A DNA stretch of 64,000 nucleotides from Pedobacter segetis (lineage in GTDB: Bacteria; Bacteroidota; Bacteroidia; Sphingobacteriales; Sphingobacteriaceae), in contig NZ_JAEHFY010000004.1 in the NCBI RefSeq assembly GCF_016623585.1, positions 124,001-188,000 on the forward strand. Reading direction: 5' to 3'. The notes under the pieces are model-generated. The model was not told the DNA's origin and did no database searches. It saw only the letters and a program-made list of their open reading frames with translations. Both the position numbers and the translations under genes were made by a program. Within the stretch, counting starts at the first letter, position 1. Each line of letters starts with the position of its first letter. Below are positions 8,043 through 16,874 of the stretch, in pieces.

Positions 8043-9289
8043 GTTTCTAACAAATTTTTTTCTTCATCATAAGCTTGATTTAAAAGGATGAGGGCAACCC
8101 CTAAAAAAACCGAGCTATAAATATTGAAAACGATGGGAACTAAGAGGTTAATTGCGAAAAAAAGGAAAACTTTGAAAACCAAAGAAAATTCCATGATAGA
8201 TAAAAAATAAATCAACAAAACAATTCTCAAAATCACTAAAAGAAAACCACCTTCAATTAATATCCTAAATAGTTCTCCCTCGTAGGTAATATTTGAAAGA
8301 AGAGGCGACTCCCCAAATAAAGCATTTGCTCCTTGATAAGTTGAACCTAAACCTATACCTGTAACTTTATATTGAAAAGGAGAATTTAGGATATCATCTA
8401 TATCTTTAAAAACCCTTTTTTGGCCATCTTCTTGGCTTCCTTCTGCTCTTGTATAGAAGTTGTCATAACTCCTTTCAAATTTTGTAGAAATATTTAAAGG
8501 GTCCCCTAATCCAATATTTATTACTAGCAAGGCTATGGATATTAAAAATATATTAACAATAACCTTTAGTTTAGTTAGAATCCTGATTTCAAAAGCTAAA
8601 AAAATAATAGACGTCCCCACAGTAAATACAACCGTACCTCTAGATCCGCTAATTAAAGCACCATAGATGACTAGACCTAGTAAAATATAGCCGTAGTTTT
8701 TAAAAATATTGGTTTTAAGGGCATAAAAAACCGTGAAGAGGCCTAAAAACAGGAATGTGCTAAAACCTGCAATATAACTAAAAGTTCCTGTTACCCTAAT
8801 GGCGTCGCCCACCAAGGCAACACCAGTATTTACATCTTCTGCAACAGCATATCTATTGATAAAGCTATCAGCAGAAGACGCATATTGGATGCTTCCCAAA
8901 ACAACTTCAAACACTAAAAGACTTGTAGATATAAGAATTAAAAGCCGTGTATTTAACTTCGCTTTGTTTTTAAAGTAACTAACTAAAATAGAAAAAAAGC
9001 TAAGATGGATGATGAGGCCTAATATGCCATGATAAATGGTTGAATTTAAAGGATTTAATGCAAAAACAATTAAAAAGAAAAAATACACATAAAAAACAGA
9101 ATATTTCTTTTTTTCAATCAATTCAGCATGCTCATCTTTATAAAATAAAAGTAAAACAGGTAAAATTAAAACCAAGCCTAAAAGGGCATTGTTAACCGCT
9201 CCAGAGGTAGTAATCCATTTTCTAATCGCTCCTGATAAGGTAGTAACCAGCACAATAGCAATCATTAAGAAATTGTAATTAATTTTCAA
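8039..9289 (-). CDS. Wzy/O-antigen-ligase-like polymerase
   Basis: 416 residues, about eleven to twelve membrane segments and one long hydrophilic loop (about residues 255-320). The Arg-rich region 'ALISGSRGTVV' and the loop sequence 'YKVTGIGLGSTYQGANALFGE' recall the Wzy_C/O-antigen ligase superfamily, in which GIG-type turns before a large periplasmic loop are common. It would polymerise or ligate lipid-linked glycan units at the periplasmic face. Exosortase-associated Wzy-like proteins are known in Bacteroidota exopolysaccharide loci, and an exosortase-family gene lies at the left edge. The start is either TTG 9289 (overlapping the upstream GT4) or ATG 9265 at residue 9. Confidence 0.7.
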   Translation of the reverse strand: MKINYNFLMIAIVLVTTLSGAIRKWITTSGAVNNALLGLVLILPVLLLFYKDEHAELIEKKKYSVFYVYFFFLIVFALNPLNSTIYHGILGLIIHLSFFSILVSYFKNKAKLNTRLLILISTSLLVFEVVLGSIQYASSADSFINRYAVAEDVNTGVALVGDAIRVTGTFSYIAGFSTFLFLGLFTVFYALKTNIFKNYGYILLGLVIYGALISGSRGTVVFTVGTSIIFLAFEIRILTKLKVIVNIFLISIALLVINIGLGDPLNISTKFERSYDNFYTRAEGSQEDGQKRVFKDIDDILNSPFQYKVTGIGLGSTYQGANALFGESPLLSNITYEGELFRILIEGGFLLVILRIVLLIYFLSIMEFSLVFKVFLFFAINLLVPIVFNIYSSVFLGVALILLNQAYDEEKNLLET

Positions 9290-10337
9290 AATACGGCTTA
9301 ATGAGTTTCAAAATCTGTTCCCAGCTTGTGATATAATTTTTCATACTGAAAATTTCACTTCTTCTTAAGGTATTATCTTTTAAATTTTTGTACACTAGGG
9401 GGTCTGTTAATAATTTTTTTATTTCTTGTGCCAACGCATCAGCGATTCCTGTATCAAATGTTAACCCACAGTTTCCAATAACTTCTTTCATAGCTTCTTG
9501 ATTGGAGCATATAACTGGAGTTCCACAACTGATAGCCTCTGCAATCACAAGTGGATTTCCCTCAATGTGGGTGGTTGATGGCAAAACTAAAACTTTACTT
9601 TGATGGTATAATTTAATAAGTTCAAGCCCATCTATTTTCCCAACAAAGTTTGTCTCAACATTTTTTAATTTACAATATTCTTTAAACTTAACATCATCTT
9701 TCCCTTCACCAGCAAAAGTGCAATTATACCTAATACCTTTTAATGCCAAATTTTCAAGAGCATCAATTAACAGAAAAATTCCTTTGCCTTCAATTATCCT
9801 TCCTACAAACAAACAATCTATCGTTTTTTTGTATGGGCCATTTACTTTGTAATTATTGATGTTTTCAAGTTCGGTATCTATGGGATTATAGAGCACTCGC
9901 TTTCTATTGTTTTTAACTCGGAGTTGGCTTAATGAAATATGAGTGAGACAAATATTAAGTAATGCTTTTTCTGCAAAGAACTGACGGATCCTATTTTCAA
10001 TTTTAGCTTTAAAAGTTTTGTTTGAGTTTTGATTATATAAAGTGGCATTGGCATAAATTATCACATACTTTTTTCCTAAAAGATAAGCAAGTAATATAAT
10101 TCTTAAAGCTATGCCGCCATTTACTATTAAAAAATCATTTTTCATTAGCAGCCTTACGAGATTTTTACTTTTATTAGTTCTTAAAATGTTTAATTCATCA
10201 AGTTGTTCACTTTTAGTTTCAGTAACGATTGTTGCATGACAGCCCAAAGATTTTATGGTATGGTATATGGTATAGGTGTTTCTTTCTAGCCCCCCCATTT
10301 TTGGCCAAAACGTTTTGCTGTATAAAATAACTTTCAT
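9279..10337 (-). CDS. Family 4 glycosyltransferase
   Basis: 352 residues from the ATG at 10337; a TTG one codon upstream is a less likely start. The N-terminal 'ILYSKTFWPKMGGLERNTYTI' is the classic GT4 glycine-rich acceptor loop. The donor domain has 'CLFVGRIIEGKGIFLLIDAL', 'TFAGEGKDD', 'NFVGKIDGLELIKLYHQ' and 'HIEGNPLVIAEAISCGTPVI', with the Glu pair. It is predicted to be a retaining transferase. It overlaps the Wzy-like frame by 11 bases if that gene uses its TTG start. Confidence 0.87.
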   Translation of the reverse strand: MKVILYSKTFWPKMGGLERNTYTIYHTIKSLGCHATIVTETKSEQLDELNILRTNKSKNLVRLLMKNDFLIVNGGIALRIILLAYLLGKKYVIIYANATLYNQNSNKTFKAKIENRIRQFFAEKALLNICLTHISLSQLRVKNNRKRVLYNPIDTELENINNYKVNGPYKKTIDCLFVGRIIEGKGIFLLIDALENLALKGIRYNCTFAGEGKDDVKFKEYCKLKNVETNFVGKIDGLELIKLYHQSKVLVLPSTTHIEGNPLVIAEAISCGTPVICSNQEAMKEVIGNCGLTFDTGIADALAQEIKKLLTDPLVYKNLKDNTLRRSEIFSMKNYITSWEQILKLIKPYFEN

Positions 10338-10342
10338 CAATT

Positions 10343-11533
10343 TTATTGGTCAAATTTAGGTTGAGATGGAAGCTTCCGTTTTGTTTGTGAAAGGAAAGGT
10401 TTCTCTGTAATAAAATATAAATAGTTAGAAAATAACAACACGAAACCAACACCCACTATCATTAAATAAAATGTAGAAGGAAGATGCCCAGTATTCGCCC
10501 TCATGTATATAGCAGCTATAAAAATGAAAATCGAAGAGTGAACCAAATACAATGTATAAGAAAACTTGCCCAATTTGGTTAAAAAACTAGGCCATTTAAT
10601 TATTTGATGATATTTATAAGTGTAAAAGATAGTCGATATAATACCACATACCCCTATCGCAAAAATTAAATCCGCATAAAAATCTTTTAGATGAATGATA
10701 GAGGGAACTATAAGAAACAAAACCAAAAACGAATAGCTGACTTTCTGATGCAAACCTTTATGGATATAAATTTCTGATAAAGTTGCACCAAACCACCAAA
10801 GTAAAAAATAGCCCAAAATCTTAAAAATCATATTAGGATAAAATTCAAAAGCGATGATAGCAATTAAACTAAGGATAAAAACCACCGCGGTCATCTTAAT
10901 AAAAGATTTTTTATTAAGGAAAAGCATAATGGGATAAATCATATAAAACCACCATTCCATTTGCAATGACCAAATCACCGGATTACTGCCCCACAGTTCC
11001 GAATTATCTTTTTGTAGAAAAAATAGGTTTTTTAAAAAGAACACTAAATCAAAATTAGTGTTAAGGTGCAAAAAACTTAAGGTGTAATTAACCGCTCCTG
11101 TATATATAGGGGTGTAAATTTGTTTACCAAAACTATCTAAAGCAAAGGTTAACAGTAATGAGATAATAAATGGGGGGTAAATTCTTGTCAGCCTTCTATT
11201 AAAATAATAACCTAAATCTAAACGGTAAACCTTATTGAATAAACCATTATTTGCTTGCCTTAAATGAATGACAAAACCAGATAGAACGAAAAAAAAAATT
11301 ACCGCAAAATGCCCATATTTAAAAGCAGAGAACAGATACATCAAAAATTTATCGAAAAAATTATATTGTTGAGGATGCAAAACGTATCCGCTGCTAAATC
11401 CTTCCCATAAAATCCATCTTGCATGGGCCATAACCACATAAAACGCGGCGAGCCCTCTCAAAATATCTAGCATTTTTAAAGCAGGGTCTTTAGTTTTTAT
11501 CGCGATAGATTTTGAGATTGTTTTTTCTGACAA
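10343..11533 (-). CDS. Membrane acyltransferase, family 3 (second copy)
   Basis: 396 residues with about ten membrane segments. The signature 'MLDILRGLAAFYVVMAHARW' starts at residue 21; 'GHFAVIFFFVLSGFVIHL', 'YFNRRLTRIYPPFI' and 'VIWSLQMEWWFYMIYP' follow. These are the standard blocks of the acyltransferase-3 family, which O-acylates surface sugars across the membrane. The start is TTG 11533, directly abutting the upstream GT2 stop, and gives a 20-residue polar leader before the first helix; ATG at residue 21 is too late for the signature. It differs clearly from the copy at 6936-8042, so it is not a recent duplicate. Confidence 0.87.
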   Translation of the reverse strand: MSEKTISKSIAIKTKDPALKMLDILRGLAAFYVVMAHARWILWEGFSSGYVLHPQQYNFFDKFLMYLFSAFKYGHFAVIFFFVLSGFVIHLRQANNGLFNKVYRLDLGYYFNRRLTRIYPPFIISLLLTFALDSFGKQIYTPIYTGAVNYTLSFLHLNTNFDLVFFLKNLFFLQKDNSELWGSNPVIWSLQMEWWFYMIYPIMLFLNKKSFIKMTAVVFILSLIAIIAFEFYPNMIFKILGYFLLWWFGATLSEIYIHKGLHQKVSYSFLVLFLIVPSIIHLKDFYADLIFAIGVCGIISTIFYTYKYHQIIKWPSFLTKLGKFSYTLYLVHSSIFIFIAAIYMRANTGHLPSTFYLMIVGVGFVLLFSNYLYFITEKPFLSQTKRKLPSQPKFDQ

Positions 11534-12475
11534 TTAATTAGATCTATTAAAATGATACCTCAATAGCGTTTTTCTACTATTGATATATTCCTGTGGTTTC
11601 GATAATAATCTTCCTCCCAATAATTCAATGGAATATTTGATTATTATGAAAGTTTGAAACAATAATGGAGGGGTAGATAAATGTTTTTTTAACAATAGTG
11701 AATGTGCGATATGATAATCTATCACTCTTTTTTGAGACCATGCAGAAGATTGATTTTTATTATCGTGGATAACGCCTGGTGTATCAAGAACCATGTTTGT
11801 ATATCCAGCTTTCAAAAAAGACAAGCATAAATCAGCATCACTATCAGAAAACGGAAATATTTTACTGTCCATACCGCCAACCTCTTTCCAAGCTTTAGCT
11901 TTAATTAACAAGGGACTAGTAAAAATAATAGCAGATTTGTTAACCCTAACATTACCTGTTGTTTGCCAACTATCTTTGACTTGCTCAAAACCAAATTTTT
12001 TGGATAAAGTTTGACCGATTAAAAAACCTAATAGCGTTGGTTTTGTATTCCCATAGGTAATTTTTTTACCATCATATTTTTCTACAGTAAAACCAACACA
12101 GGCATAATTTGGGTCCTCAATGATTGCTAAAGCATTGCTTAAAGCTGCTGAATTTTTAAAATAATTATCAGTTTCAAATAAAAGGATATCATCTAAGTCA
12201 GGATAAAGCTTTAAGCTTGCATTTACTCCAATATTACAGCCCTCGCTAAAAGAAATGCTTTCTCCGTTTTTTGCAATCTCCGAAAATATAAAATCGTGTT
12301 TTTGCCGACAGTCTTCTATATACAACAAAGAGTCATCATCAGAACCTGCATCCACAATCATAATTAGATAATCAACAGAAACCTGCGGCATCAATTCTAT
12401 TAAGTTTGCGATACAATTCTTTAAAAGAGATAACCTATTAAAAGAATTGATAACAATTGCTAAACGCTTTCTCAT
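11534..12475 (-). CDS. Family 2 glycosyltransferase
   Basis: 313 residues. The GT-A nucleotide-binding region 'LAIVINSFNRLSLLKNCI' is followed by 'MIVDAGSDDDSLLYI', then 'ILLFETDNYFKNSAAL' in place of the canonical DxD (here ETD), and 'FPFSDSDADLCLSFLKAGY', the ED-like catalytic-base region of inverting GT2 enzymes. The rhamnosyltransferase-like layout suggests addition of one sugar. It starts at ATG 12475, three bases after the upstream gene. The Glu-for-Asp substitution at the metal motif is worth noting but common in this superfamily. Confidence 0.8.
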   Translation of the reverse strand: MRKRLAIVINSFNRLSLLKNCIANLIELMPQVSVDYLIMIVDAGSDDDSLLYIEDCRQKHDFIFSEIAKNGESISFSEGCNIGVNASLKLYPDLDDILLFETDNYFKNSAALSNALAIIEDPNYACVGFTVEKYDGKKITYGNTKPTLLGFLIGQTLSKKFGFEQVKDSWQTTGNVRVNKSAIIFTSPLLIKAKAWKEVGGMDSKIFPFSDSDADLCLSFLKAGYTNMVLDTPGVIHDNKNQSSAWSQKRVIDYHIAHSLLLKKHLSTPPLLFQTFIIIKYSIELLGGRLLSKPQEYINSRKTLLRYHFNRSN

Positions 12476-12478
12476 TGC

Positions 12479-13522
12479 TTAATTAAAAGAGTCGATAATT
12501 TCAATTATTTTATCTGTATGGTTTTTTAAATTTCTTGATCTGTACCATTCAAAAATATTCAATGATACTTGCTCATAATCCCGCTCTAAATCATTATAAA
12601 CCAAGTAATCTTCTCCTTTTACCAAAAAATCATTTTCGTTTTCGTGGTCAATGCTTAGGTTGATTGTAACTAAACCATGGCTAGCATAAGCTGCGAATAT
12701 CCCTGATTTTCCCAATAACGAATCATGATAATCTATGATTGCCCATTTATTGTTTTTAAAAATAATAGAGATTTCAGTAGCCGGAAGCTCATTTTTTATT
12801 TCATAAGGCAGTTGAAGATTTTCTAATATTTCAATGGTATCTCCTGGGCCAATATCTATGATGCCTTTCAAGTCTAATGATTTCATTAGGTTACGTAGTG
12901 CCGTTACATTTTTATAAACGGCATTTCTCCTACCCAAAGACCCAAAAACAATCGCATTATTCTTTCTATTAATCCAAGGTTTATCAATTGTAATTTCTGG
13001 GATATTAGAAAATATACCAATATTTTTAGCCTTTAGTCCTTTGTCATAGGTTTCATCTTTAATGATTTTTAATACTCGATCGTTACTGCAAAAATTAAAG
13101 TCAGATATTAAATATAATTGGCGGAAAATTTTCCTTTGTAAGGGCTTTAGCCAGAAAACAGATTGCCAAGGTTTACCAGAAGCATAAACCTCATGAAAAA
13201 AAGTCAGAATAAGTAAACCTTTATTTTTAGTCTTTTTAAGTTCAGCTAATAACCAAAAGGGTATTCCTTTTTTTTGATAGCCGTAATTGCTATAGTTGAT
13301 AAATATTAAATCAATCTTGTTTTTTTCTACAAGTTTGAAAATGCTTTGCTCCTGATTGATGACAGCATATGGCGATAGTTGTACCGTTTCTTTTTGAGGC
13401 AGCCCTGCATAAAAGATGCTAAGATGGGTATTCTTTAAACTTTTACCTAGCATTACACTATAATCCCCTAAACCGTTGATAGCTGATGGGTAGGCAGGGG
13501 AGATGATTAAAATGTTTTTCAA
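12479..13522 (-). CDS. GT-B glycosyltransferase-like protein
   Basis: 347 residues. 'ILIISPAYPSAINGLGDYSVMLG' resembles the glycine-rich N-terminal loop of GT4 proteins. The C-terminal half has 'IVFGSLGRRNAVYKNVTAL' and 'YHDSLLGKSGIFAAYASHGLVTI', which correspond in position to the donor domain, but the usual Glu-x7-Glu is replaced by a less conserved 'LLGKSGIFAAYASHG'. It therefore may be an atypical or inactive member. A TTG start (13522) overlaps the acyltransferase TGA as TTGA. Its place between transferases supports a role in the same glycan. Confidence 0.65.
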   Translation of the reverse strand: MKNILIISPAYPSAINGLGDYSVMLGKSLKNTHLSIFYAGLPQKETVQLSPYAVINQEQSIFKLVEKNKIDLIFINYSNYGYQKKGIPFWLLAELKKTKNKGLLILTFFHEVYASGKPWQSVFWLKPLQRKIFRQLYLISDFNFCSNDRVLKIIKDETYDKGLKAKNIGIFSNIPEITIDKPWINRKNNAIVFGSLGRRNAVYKNVTALRNLMKSLDLKGIIDIGPGDTIEILENLQLPYEIKNELPATEISIIFKNNKWAIIDYHDSLLGKSGIFAAYASHGLVTINLSIDHENENDFLVKGEDYLVYNDLERDYEQVSLNIFEWYRSRNLKNHTDKIIEIIDSFN

Positions 13523-14073
13523 TTCCTAACGCCTATTTTCTTAGCAGGTATGCCGGCCCATATTTCTTCAGCAGGAATAGATTTTGTAACAACGGAACCA
13601 GCCGCAACCACGGCCCCATCATTAACAACTACTCCTTTAAGGATTATTACATTTGCGCCCAACCATACATTAGATTTAATATGTATTTCTTCTTCTGGTC
13701 CTTTTTGTTCTCTAATTAATTTATTTTTAAATAAACCATGATTGTGGTCAATGAATTTGCATCCTGATGCTATAAGAGAGTCATCCCCTATAAATATTTT
13801 TTTACGAATATTAAATTCACACCCACTACCAATAAACACATTATTTTTTATTATAATACTTTTCCCATCTGAATAAGGGCCATCATGTTTAAAAAAAACC
13901 TCATGTTCAATTATTGTATTATAACCTATTGAAACTTTATGAGGCCAAGTAAATCTCACTTCTTTTAACTTAATATAACCAATGGTTTCTAAACCTAGTA
14001 ACTTTAGTATAAAAAAATTAAAAACTTCTATTAAGGAAAGCTTAAAAAAAAATATTCTAATCCATCTTTTCAT
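13519..14073 (-). CDS. Hexapeptide-repeat O-acetyltransferase (WcaF/NodL/LacA-type)
   Basis: 184 residues. From about residue 50 the sequence shows left-handed beta-helix hexapeptide repeats: 'SIIIKNNVFIGSGCEFNI', 'IHIKSNVWLGANVIILKG' and 'VVNDGAVVAAGSVVTKSIP', ending 'EIWAGIPAKKIG', which is the standard end of acetyl-CoA-dependent xenobiotic/sugar acetyltransferases. A His in 'FIDHNHGLF' is the likely catalytic base. It is cytosolic and would acetylate a sugar or lipid-linked intermediate. It starts at ATG 14073, five bases after the upstream gene. Confidence 0.88.
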   Translation of the reverse strand: MKRWIRIFFFKLSLIEVFNFFILKLLGLETIGYIKLKEVRFTWPHKVSIGYNTIIEHEVFFKHDGPYSDGKSIIIKNNVFIGSGCEFNIRKKIFIGDDSLIASGCKFIDHNHGLFKNKLIREQKGPEEEIHIKSNVWLGANVIILKGVVVNDGAVVAAGSVVTKSIPAEEIWAGIPAKKIGVRN

Positions 14074-14078
14074 TTTAT

Positions 14079-14888
14079 TTACGCAAAAATCAAAGCAAAA
14101 TTCAATATTATCTTTTCAAAATAAAAAGCTGTTCCCTTAAATCTAAATCTTATCAAGGCTTTTGTCATCTCAGGAATGCACCCTAAAAAAATTTTTATTC
14201 TGTTAATCCTGAATTGTGTTGAATTATAGTTAAAATGTCTTTTATAGTATTGATGTGAAAAAAACTGTTTCTTAAAAGTTGAGAATGGTAAAACCCTACG
14301 CCAAGGATGTATTACTTTAGCATCTTCAAGGAAAATAATTTTTTTGTTATCTTTTTTAATTCTTGTATGAAATTCAATATCCTCCATCGCTGCATATGGA
14401 AAACTCTCATTAAAGCCTTTAAAGCTTAAAAAGGTGTTTTTATTTATTGCAAAATTACAAGTCCATAGATTACCTCCCGCTAAATTAATAGGTGCTTCTT
14501 CATCGAACCGCATTTTCTCGCGTTCAGCAAAAGTATAACCCTCAAATATTTCTGCTTTATTTTCTTCTATAGCTTTTGTATACGATTGCAACCATTTTTT
14601 TTGCGGTATGCAATCATCATCTAAAAAAATAATCCATTTTCCTTTTGATTGTTTTACAGCAAAATTTCTATTGGAGGCGGGACCTTTTTTTGGACCTTCA
14701 ATCCATTTTACCCAAGAAAAATTATTCTCAATTAATTCTTTGGCATTATTATTTAAACTATCGTCGCTAACTATAACATCATACTCAATGCTTAAAACTT
14801 CTTGGTTATTTAGTTGTAACGCTTTTAAACATTTTAGCAATAATTCTTTTCTATTAAATGTTGGGATAATTATAGATATATTACTCAT
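14079..14888 (-). CDS. Family 2 glycosyltransferase
   Basis: 269 residues. 'ISIIIPTFNRKELLLKCL' opens the GT-A fold; 'VSDDSLNNNAKELI', 'GPASNRNFAVKQSKGKWIIF' and the metal site 'LDDDCIPQKKW' follow. 'AMEDIEFHTRIKK' supplies the catalytic Asp/Glu pair. A C-terminal hydrophobic segment may anchor it to the membrane. Its last codon overlaps the start region of the gene downstream by a base at 14888. It should be an inverting transferase; the donor sugar is unknown. Confidence 0.87.
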   Translation of the reverse strand: MSNISIIIPTFNRKELLLKCLKALQLNNQEVLSIEYDVIVSDDSLNNNAKELIENNFSWVKWIEGPKKGPASNRNFAVKQSKGKWIIFLDDDCIPQKKWLQSYTKAIEENKAEIFEGYTFAEREKMRFDEEAPINLAGGNLWTCNFAINKNTFLSFKGFNESFPYAAMEDIEFHTRIKKDNKKIIFLEDAKVIHPWRRVLPFSTFKKQFFSHQYYKRHFNYNSTQFRINRIKIFLGCIPEMTKALIRFRFKGTAFYFEKIILNFALIFA

Positions 14889-15793
14889 TATGACATTATG
14901 AAATGATATATCATCCTATTTAGGAAATAAGGGCTATAACGGCTTGCTATAAATACTTTTTTTAACAAATCATAAATATTTATTTTATAAGTAACTTCTT
15001 TATACAATTTAATGAATCTTAAAGCCCAGCAATTGTAGAATATATAACGATCTTTCCATTTTAACTCTAAAGATATATTTACAAGCACTTTAAAAATCTT
15101 ATAATATTCGTCTATGGTTTCAACAGTTTGGTTCGAGAGTTTCGTAACGGAACTCTCTAAAATGCGGAAATAATTTAGTCGCTTGTTTATAAAAACAGAT
15201 GGATAATCTTTGGACAATATTATCCAAAAGAAGTAATCTCCGTGTTTTTTATATTCAACTAGTTTTTCTAATTCGTTAAAGGCAATTTGTCTTTTGAAAA
15301 CCACAGCACTGCCATTATAAATATCAATGCCATTTAACAAGTGTTGTTTTATAAGTTCTTTTGGTTCAAAAAACTTAAAATCTGCATCAGTCTTCGCTCC
15401 CATTAGTTCCGCTGCGCTGTCTTTAATTATGTAGGAATCTGTATAAATCAAAGAAGCGTCCGGGTATAAATCTGCATACCTTATAACCTCTGTTAAAAAA
15501 TCTAGTTCGCTCCAATCGTCACTTTCAGCTATCCATATATAATCTCCTTTCGCAATTGTTATTCCTCTTGCCCACTGTATAAAAGGAGAGCCACTATTAA
15601 ATGAATTGTAAACAACTGAAACTCTTTTATCCAAAGAATAAGACTCTATAACTTGTTTACTACTATCAGTACTACAGTCGTCCAAGATAATAACTTCTAT
15701 ATCTTGAAAAGTTTGACTTAAAACAGTCTCTATTCTTTGATTTAAAAAATTTTCGTGATTATAGTTGGGTATAATTACTGAAACTCTAGGCAT
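14888..15793 (-). CDS. Family 2 glycosyltransferase
   Basis: 301 residues. The sequence begins 'VSVIIPNYNHENFLNQRI', then 'VIILDDCSTDSSKQVI', 'IQWARGITIAKGDYIWIAES' and the metal motif 'ESDDWSELDFL'. 'KKHGDYFFWIILSK' marks the catalytic-base block. It has the classical small GT2 layout with about 80 extra C-terminal residues that are rich in aromatics and lysine, typical of membrane association. It starts at ATG 15793 and overlaps the WbsX-like gene by 8 bases. Confidence 0.87.
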   Translation of the reverse strand: MPRVSVIIPNYNHENFLNQRIETVLSQTFQDIEVIILDDCSTDSSKQVIESYSLDKRVSVVYNSFNSGSPFIQWARGITIAKGDYIWIAESDDWSELDFLTEVIRYADLYPDASLIYTDSYIIKDSAAELMGAKTDADFKFFEPKELIKQHLLNGIDIYNGSAVVFKRQIAFNELEKLVEYKKHGDYFFWIILSKDYPSVFINKRLNYFRILESSVTKLSNQTVETIDEYYKIFKVLVNISLELKWKDRYIFYNCWALRFIKLYKEVTYKINIYDLLKKVFIASRYSPYFLNRMIYHFIMS

Positions 15794-16874
15794 TTACAAC
15801 TGCAGATTTAGTAGCTTCTAAATAATGTTTTCCCCATTGCTGGCAAGGCTCTAAATGGTTGCCTTCTGCCCATTCATTCCATGCATTAATAAATAAAAAA
15901 TTATCCTCTCCACGTCTATCTTTTATATCCGCTATAATTTTACTCAACCATTTTTCATATAGCTTAGGAGTGCTACCTTTTAAAATAAATCCTCCACTTT
16001 TTCTCCTTGCAGCATTATCCCACATAGGTGTTATGCAAGGATTAATATTTCCCAAACTTTGCTTTTCTTTAAATGTGTGGTAAGCTTCTTCACTAAACTG
16101 TTGATAATCACAAATGATATGTTCCCAATATGGGGTTTTTTTAATATTTAAGTTGTGGAGCTTAATATTTATCCTATTAGGAATTATCCTTTTAGCTTGT
16201 TTAAATTGTGGTTGAAAATCCATTACCGCATCAAAACCTAATTCCTTGGGTGAGTATTCTGCTTGATGTGCGTTAACCATAATCAAATGCAGGTCTTCAA
16301 AACCATGTTTTTGAGCAATCCCTCTCCACAGTTTTATAGTTGATTTTATATTTGGGAATAGCATTGGTCGATAAACAACAAAAACAGGTTTGCCATTTAC
16401 TAATATGTAATTTTTATGTTTAAAAAAACTCTCACACAAATAATTCATATGTTTCAAATCATCATCTTCACTATAGTTTTGCTCTATAAGTATCTCTTTA
16501 TCCTGTCCATCCCATCTTCTTGTCCAATTTTCATTTGCCCAACATAACATAAATGGAAATTCTAAATCGTTTTCTAAAACTATGTTCAATGCTTTATCCA
16601 TAAGTCGTTTACCATTAAACCAATAATGGTAATAGCAAAAACCCTCGATGCCATATGTCTTAGCCAAATTAATTTGATCAGTATGAGTTGTTTTTAATCG
16701 TAAGTCGTAAAAGCCTAAATCTGATGGTAAATGAGGTTGATAGTGGTTTCTGAATAAAGGTTTAGCCTTAACTACATTGTTCCATTCTGTGAAACCTTTT
16801 CCCCACCACTTATCATTTTCTTCAAATGGATGGAATTGTGGAAGATATATAGCAATCGGCTTAATGTTATGCAT
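15786..16874 (-). CDS. WbsX-like (GH99-like) polysaccharide biosynthesis protein
   Basis: 362 residues. The N-terminus reads 'IAIYLPQFHPFEENDKWWGK' followed by 'GFTEWNNVVKAKPLF' and 'LPSDLGFYDLR', the signature of the WbsX family, which has a GH99-like TIM barrel. Later blocks 'GIEGFCYYHYWFNGKRL', 'LCWANENWTRRWDG' and 'NAWNEWAEGNHLEP' also fit. Members sit in O-antigen and capsule loci but their reaction is not settled; they are called both glycosyltransferases and hydrolases. It is flanked by GT2 genes and overlaps both, so it works on the same glycan. The conserved Glu in 'WNEWAEG' is the candidate catalytic residue. Confidence 0.85.
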   Translation of the reverse strand: MHNIKPIAIYLPQFHPFEENDKWWGKGFTEWNNVVKAKPLFRNHYQPHLPSDLGFYDLRLKTTHTDQINLAKTYGIEGFCYYHYWFNGKRLMDKALNIVLENDLEFPFMLCWANENWTRRWDGQDKEILIEQNYSEDDDLKHMNYLCESFFKHKNYILVNGKPVFVVYRPMLFPNIKSTIKLWRGIAQKHGFEDLHLIMVNAHQAEYSPKELGFDAVMDFQPQFKQAKRIIPNRINIKLHNLNIKKTPYWEHIICDYQQFSEEAYHTFKEKQSLGNINPCITPMWDNAARRKSGGFILKGSTPKLYEKWLSKIIADIKDRRGEDNFLFINAWNEWAEGNHLEPCQQWGKHYLEATKSAVVNA

